Assembly: GCF_019320115.1 (NCBI RefSeq)
Contig: NC_089587.1
Coordinates: 84,740,384-84,804,383 of the forward strand
Direction of reading: 5' to 3'
DNA length: 64,000 nucleotides
From: Miscanthus floridulus
Taxonomy: Eukaryota; Streptophyta; Magnoliopsida; Poales; Poaceae
Part shown: positions 58,479 through 64,000 of the stretch, piece by piece
Position numbering within the stretch: position 1 is the stretch's first letter
Layout: each line of letters opens with the position of its first letter
The notes under the pieces: model-generated
The model's input: the letters and a program-made list of their open reading frames with translations, nothing else
What the model was told of the DNA's origin: nothing
Database searches by the model: none
Position numbers and translations under genes: made by a program

Positions 58479-60990
58479 TGGATCGTGGGTGGATGTACTT
58501 GGAAACTATGAGTTCTCCATTCGTGGAAGGCATTGACACTTTTGTGAAAGCCACCAAGGCGTATGTAGGAAATAATGTTGCGAGTAGCAAAGGATGCATA
58601 CACTGCCCATGTGTTGATTGCAAGAATGAAAAGGCATTTAGGATCTGCGATGTTGAGCAGATATGATATCATCTGCTAACTAGGGGTTTCATGAAAAACT
58701 ATAAGGTTTCGAACATGCATGGTGAGGAGGGTGGCAACTTACCTGAGGAAATTGTCCAAGGACCATTGCTAGAGACTACAACGAATGAAACCTTACAGCA
58801 AATCGTCCATGAAACAGTTGATGAAACCGTGCAGGAAACTGTCCATGAACCAGTGAGTGAAATCGTGTAGGAAACCATCAATGAAACAGGTCATGACACT
58901 TTGCTAGATACTGAAGTGCTTGATGCTCTAGACAAGATGATACGTGATGGGGAGCCAGAGTTCCTTGATGCAAGAAATTTGAAGAAGTTGGAGCAAATGA
59001 GAAAGGATGCAAAAACACCGTTGTTCGATGGTTCTTCTATGACCAAGTTAGAAGCTAACCTTTTGCTACTTGAGATGAAATCAAGGAATGGACCGTCGGA
59101 CAAAGGATTCAATGATTTGCTAACTCATTTGAAGAGCAAGATGCTTCCACGGCCAAATGAGTTGTCGGAGAACACATATCAGGTGAAGCAAATGATCTGT
59201 CCATTGGGGCTAGAAGTACAAAAGATTCATGCGTGCTACAATGATTGCATATTGTACCATGGCAAATATGTAGAGTTGGATTAGTGTTCGGTGTGCGAAC
59301 TCTCACGCTACAAGTCTGAGGACTGTCCTGAGGCGATGACAATCATTGACCGGAACAAAAGACCACCCAAGAAGGTTGTGTGGTATTTCCCTATAATTCC
59401 ACACCTGAAGAGATTATTTGCGAGTGAAAAAATAACAGAGCTAATGAGGTGGCATGCCGAAAAGCGCGTGAATGATGGAAAGCTCAGACACCCAGCCAAT
59501 GGATCACAGTGGAGGGCTATTGATTCTAGATACAAGATATTTAAAAGAGAAATAAGGAACGTAAGGTTTGGGTTGAGTACTAATGGGATGAATCCTTTCA
59601 ACATGGTCAGCACCAATCACAGCACCTAGCCCATGACTCTATGCATATACAACCTTTCACCTTGGTTGTGTATGAAGCGCACCTACATTATGATGCTATT
59701 AGTGATCCAAGGGCCACACTAACCTGGCAATAATATTGATGTCTACCTACAACCAGTGGTGGATGAGCTAATGGAAATGTGAAGAACAAAGGTCAAGGTG
59801 TGGGACGAGTATAAGAAAGAACACTTTTATCTGAGAGCGTTGCTATTTGTAACAATCAGTGACCTACCGGGCCTTGGTTGCTTGTCTGGACAAGTTATGG
59901 AAGGACACAAAGGATGTGTGGTTTGCATGGAGGACACAGATGCTAAATGGATGAAGAACAGTAAAAAGATGGTGTACATGGGTCATCGTCGGTTCCTAAG
60001 CCTGGATCATCTATACCGCAAGAACAAGAAATCCTTTTGTGGCATAACTAAGGATCGCTAGGCTCCTCGCACTCTAACTGCGAAGGATATCTTAACAAAA
60101 GTGAACAAACTAAAAGTCGTCCTTGGAAAGGGCAAATGAAGCAAACAGGCACCGAGTTCCTCTATGTTCAAAAAGGAATCGATATTCTGGGATCTTCCTT
60201 ATTGGCGGTTCTTGGATGTTCGCCACGCACTTGATGGGATGCACATCACTAAAAACATGACCGAAAGCCTGCTCGGCACCTTAATGGAGGCAAAGGGCAA
60301 GGGGAAAGATTCACTTAACACTTGTTTGGACCTGCAAGAATTAGAAGTGAGGCCGGAGCTACATCCTGAACTTAAACCTGATGGGACACAAAAAATTCCA
60401 ATAGACTCATGGACCTTGGGAACAGAGGAGAAAAAGAAGCTCTTAAGTTTCTTCCATGAACTCAAAGTGCCTATTGGCTACTACTCAAACATCAGGAGGC
60501 TAGCGAACATGAAAGATTTGAAATTCAACATGTACTTAATGAAGGCACACGATTGCCATGTTATCATGACACAACTGTTGCCAATTGCAATTAGGGGTGT
60601 CCTACCGGAGAAGCTGCGTGACCCGATCATAAAGTTGTGCTCATTCTTCAATAATCTCACACAAGGTTATAGATCCGGCTACACTTGACAAGCTAGAGAA
60701 AGACATGCACCATACTTTGAGTAGGTTGGAGATGCATTTGCCACCGACATTTTTTGATATGTCTGTACATATCATATCACATCTCGTTCAGTAAATAAGA
60801 GCACTTGGTCTGCTGTTCTTGCACCAGATGTTTTCTTTTGAGAGGTTAATGAGCGTCCTGAGGAAGTGTGTCCGGAACAGGTACAGGCCCCGAAGGGTGC
60901 ATGGTGGAAGGATGGTCGGCAGAGGAGACAATTGAGTTCTGCACATACTATTTGGGTCTAAATCGAATTGGTGTTCCTGTGTCTCGGCAT
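58479..60990 (+). pseudogene. CACTA TNP2-like transposase relic
   Basis: One frame with several stops and small shifts. An N-terminal Transpos_assoc-like block (CIHCPCVDCKNEKAF, LTRGFMKNYKVSNMHGEE) is followed by an acidic Thr/Val repeat region. The zinc-finger-like YNDCILYHGKY...CSVCELSRYK and the Transposase_21 core (MRWHAEKR, PANGSQWRAIDSRYK, NVRFGLSTNGMNPF, ALLFVTISDLPGLGCLSGQV) come next. A DUF4218-like tail (AIRGVLPEKLRDPIIKLCSF, FSFERLMSVLRKCVRNRYRP) ends it. In-frame stops occur at about 58664, 58868, 59282, 59627 and 60059. It cannot make a full enzyme. Confidence 0.8.
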
Positions 60991-61012
60991 GAGGGAAGGC
61001 TACTGTCACACC

Positions 61013-61789
61013 CCAAAATTTCCATTTTGGGATGTGACTAGAAAACACTAAACAAAATAAATGATTTAATAAATTTTCCTAAAATTAACTAAGATTTAGA
61101 AAGTTTGTTATTATTTTGTTAAATAAAAATAGCTTTATAAAACTCTTCCTAATTAAATTTTCCATATGGGTGTTGTATTCATGCTGGTTGCATTGATTTA
61201 CTTGAGTGAAAAATGAGTTAGAAAATTTGATTAAGCCTCGAATAAGTTTTGTCCTATTTACAAAATTTTAAAACAAATTTCAAACTTATTTTTGTCAAAT
61301 CAAGTTTCAAAACACTCATTTATTTATGATAACAAAAACTTTAAATTTTGTTTTGCATCAAATCTCTTCATTGCCCAATCTTTATTCTATTTCTAATAAA
61401 GATCATCAAATCTAACCCAATATTTTTTCTTTACAAGAAAATCCTTGGCCTTTTGTCCTTTCTTTCCTTTTTCCCCTTGAGCCTCTTTCCCTTTTCACGT
61501 GTTTTAATCGATGCATGAAAGAAATAGCCATGCCATATGTCATCACGTATCAAATTAGCAAGTTGACCAAAAACTCTACTCCTACCTTCTTATATTTGTT
61601 TTCTTTAATCTGGTCCACAGCAACCCATCAGGACAGCCCACGCAAGCTCCTCTATCCATCTCACTTGCAACCTGGCCCCACATGTCATCTCTCACCTTCA
61701 GCTCCTACGTTCCTCTTTGTGCAGACTGCAGGTGCAGAAGCCGAGCCCTGAGCACGCCCGGCCATGGCCGAATTTTTTATATTTTAGCC
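61013..61789. mobile_element. Probable LTR start interrupting the CACTA element
   Basis: Starts TGTCACACCCCAAAATTTCC and at once forms a hairpin with ATTTTGGGATGTGAC (about 61023-61036). TGTCACACCC is a frequent grass LTR start. AT-rich sequence follows, with no coding part. Confidence 0.45.
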
Positions 61790-62200
61790 CTTTTTTGAAA
61801 GTTTCTCACAAATAGACCCCTGGAGGAAAGATTTTAGAATATGAACCCTTAGCTCTGCGCCATTGATGCTAGCGCTGAGCTAACACGTCTCGGTGCCAGC
61901 GTCCCTAGTGCCGAGCTCCTAGGCTCGAAGTGAACGTGGAAGGTGACATGGCAAGAAGCTCGGTGCCAGTCACTCTGCCGCCGAGCTCGGCGCCATAGAT
62001 CTTGGCACCGAGCTCGGCACCAGAGTGACTAGCGCTGAACTTCCTGCCATTTAACCCCGGCCCAACCTTCATGCCCGAGCGTTCTTCCTCTTCTTTCTCC
62101 TTCCTCTCGGGTTTTTTCTCTCCCCACTTCACCCTACCTCACAAATCGGCATATTGGACCTTGGAAACTTTTATTTGATCCGTAGATCTTCAAGAGCAAG
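61790..62200. repeat. GCCGAGCTCGG-word array before the GRF gene
   Basis: Between about 61890 and 62040 the words CTCGGTGCCAG, GCCGAGCTCGG and GCACCGAGCTCGG recur. I remember such text from transposon leaders that carry GRF-type zinc-finger genes in maize and sorghum. A leader and splice-like AGAGCAAGGTATCC follow. Confidence 0.45.
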
Positions 62201-62546
62201 GTATCCTCGCTCCCCTCCTAGTTTTTTTCTCATCGATTCGGTATATATTAGTCGGATTTTTCAACCTAAGAATCGTCATGACTTAGGGTTTCATTCTATC
62301 CCTCAATATATGTATTATACAACCGTAGGATGATGCCAAGGCGTGGAAAAGCTAGCAAACCTAGGCGCATGTAGTTATGTTATGGGTTTATTATTGTGCA
62401 TCAAATGAAAAACCCTAGGTTTAGGGCTTAATGTTAATTGCTTTCGGTTCTTAGAACGAAATTGGTTGTATTGTAGTTATGGTTCGCATTGACATTTATT
62501 TGTGATGTTTTGAGTTTTGTTTGTTAAATTACATCTATTTTGTTAG

Positions 62547-64000
62547 ATGCAAGAAATGTTTCGGGAGGAGTTTTGGCGAAAATGGGGTCGTCCTCGAGAA
62601 TTATACCCCGATGCGTCTAGCAAAGATGCCTCCGCCCCTCCTGACCTCCCTGTCCCTAACTGTGACTGTGGTTTCCCGGCCCATGTTTTTCAATTGAAAC
62701 ATCCGGACATAGCGGCGCGTTGCTTCTACACATGCAGTTGTTTTAATGTAAAAAATATTTCCACTATCCTTTTTCTGTATTTGTGTAAGTATGCTACTAA
62801 TATTTTGTTGGAATCTCATTGTGTAGGACCATGAGAGGTGCTTTTTCTTTCAGTGGATCGATGGTGTAGATAAGTTTGATCCTAGGTACCTCCTTTTCAA
62901 CTATTGGTTTAGAGGGAGACATCCACGTGAGCACTTCAAGCGGTGGGTTCCACCCCCTAACCCTCCACCAATGATGGCTAAGGAGAAGCACCTAGCTGTA
63001 GTTAGACGACTCGAGGAACCTCCTCTGTGCAATTATGGAGATCGGGCTGTGATAAACCCTGAGAATACATTGGAGTTTGTGTGTCCAAACAAGCATGAAG
63101 TAAGTGCAAAGTGTATGTGTTGAAATGTTGAGCTATATGTGTTCATGTACTAATGTCTACTTATTTAGGTGTTTTCAATGGCGAAATGTCGTTTCAAGGA
63201 GTGGTTGTATGGTCCTAAGAACCAATGGCTGGAAGAACCACGAAAGGTTAAGGAAAAGAAGAAAGAAAGGGTAATTTACAAAGCACCTCTTGTCATATGC
63301 GAATGTGGTGTTAAATCCAACTATGGCCTAGTCCCTTCAGAGCTTGGAATAGGCCATTATTGTGGCCATATGGTTGAGTATGATGAGGTTGGTTATTTTT
63401 GTGGTAAACATGAAATCATATTTTGTTTCTTTTGCTAAGACATATATGATATAATTTTTCATTTGAATAGAGCACTAGGAAATGCAGGTGGGAATGTTAT
63501 GATGGTCAAGCTAAGTTCTTGGATGAACTAAAGAAGAGGTAAGTAATTGCATGGAAGAGGGGATATGGACCTGACTATGTCAACCTATTCGTTAAACATC
63601 ACAAAGAAAAGATGCGTGAGTTTGCTAGACAACGCGGTATTTGTAACCCGATCGATGTTGGGCTTAACAAATGGGGATTGGAGAGATGTATGATGTTAGA
63701 GGAGGAGAGGGCAAGGAATGAGGCAAGGGAGGAGACACAGAGTACAGATGCAGGTACTTGAACGAGCATGTTGTTGCATTATGTGCCAGTGAGTGCTTGA
63801 AAGCATTTTTTTTCATTACCTGATTTTAAATGTAATATAATCGCGTTGCTAACTGATTGCATTTTATACATGAAGGGATTGGTTGCAGCGAGGAACATGC
63901 CACAGAGCTGGCTCATGCAAGGTATGAGGAGAAGTTAGATGAGCATAGATCACGAGTTGGTCGTACCGTTCAATCACCGATTGTGTTGTCTGATGAGGGG
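62547..64000 (+). CDS. GRF-type zinc-finger protein of a grass transposon (partial, internal stop)
   Basis: Exons 62547-62747, 62827-63099, 63169-63387, 63471-63753 and 63876-64000 (running off the window) join in phase. There are two GRF-like fingers. The first is CDCGFPAHVFQLKHPDIAAR, then FYTCSC, then HERCFFFQWIDG. A second incomplete repeat has LCNYGDRAVINPENTLEFVC. The third region is CECGVKSNYGLVPSELGIGH then YCGH. A charged C-terminal part follows. GRF fingers bind single-stranded DNA in other proteins. In grasses such genes sit inside transposable elements near plant-mobile-domain genes; the role is unknown. A TAA at 63540-63542 interrupts exon 4, yet the frame continues coding-like for about 70 codons. 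The copy is therefore nonsense-mutated or ends there. The start is the first ATG in frame and may not be the true one. Confidence 0.65.

Larger units (their letters stand above)
57251..61012 (+). mobile_element. CACTA transposon, left part with decayed transposase
   Basis: The terminus CACTACTACAGAAAGTC at 57251 is preceded by ATT. The next roughly 550 bases are packed with ACCGCCGG, CGGCGGTGA and TCACCGTCGG subterminal words on both strands. A TNP2-type transposase relic follows. The element is cut at about 61012 by unrelated sequence, and its right terminus is not visible. Confidence 0.75.

Overview
The window reads as nuclear DNA of a grass, most likely a panicoid such as sorghum, sugarcane or Miscanthus. 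The evidence is the set of spliced GT-AG genes with GC-rich first exons, plant gene families, and dense grass-type transposons (Stowaway, Tourist/PIF, CACTA, Mutator-like, Sirevirus-like copia LTRs, Micron-like units). The species call is inference; I cannot search a database.

The conserved genes lie in the first half. A pfkB-family sugar/nucleoside kinase (661-4047, 11 exons, 405 aa) and ribosomal protein eL31 (5152-6757, 2 exons, 122 aa) are on the + strand. A DIL-domain protein of the plant nucleolar gar2-related type (7778-10610, 7 coding exons, 694 aa), a mitochondrial complex I ESSS/NDUFB11-like subunit (24877-25242, 121 aa) and a secreted DRT100-like LRR protein (29197-30342, 381 aa) are on the - strand. 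All five open without internal stops. The DIL and ESSS genes are, from memory, also neighbours in Arabidopsis; here about 14 kb of transposons separates them.

The stretch 12.8-24 kb is intergenic and rich in small DNA transposons: a 1.05-kb Mutator-like element with long inverted ends and a 9-bp target duplication, tRNA-derived SINEs, nested MITEs and a 0.79-kb PIF-like element with GC-rich cargo. The stretch 26-43 kb is mostly LTR-retrotransposon wreckage with inverted copia LTR fragments, a gag remnant, and a complete 199-bp miniature CACTA element.

The largest intact mobile unit is a PIF/Harbinger element (43230-50807) with imperfect terminal inverted repeats, a candidate TAA target duplication, an open DDE transposase (429 aa, +) and an open three-exon Myb/SANT-like partner protein (388 aa, -). 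It also carries an OVATE-family-like gene fragment and a tiny internally deleted copy of its own transposase.

From 50.8 kb onward there are nested MITEs, a CACTA terminus, a threefold Micron-like array embedded in (TA)n microsatellites, a broken receptor-like kinase, a CACTA element with a decayed TNP2-type transposase, and, running off the right edge, a GRF-type zinc-finger gene of the kind that accompanies grass transposons. I saw no rRNA, no functional tRNA and no CRISPR.
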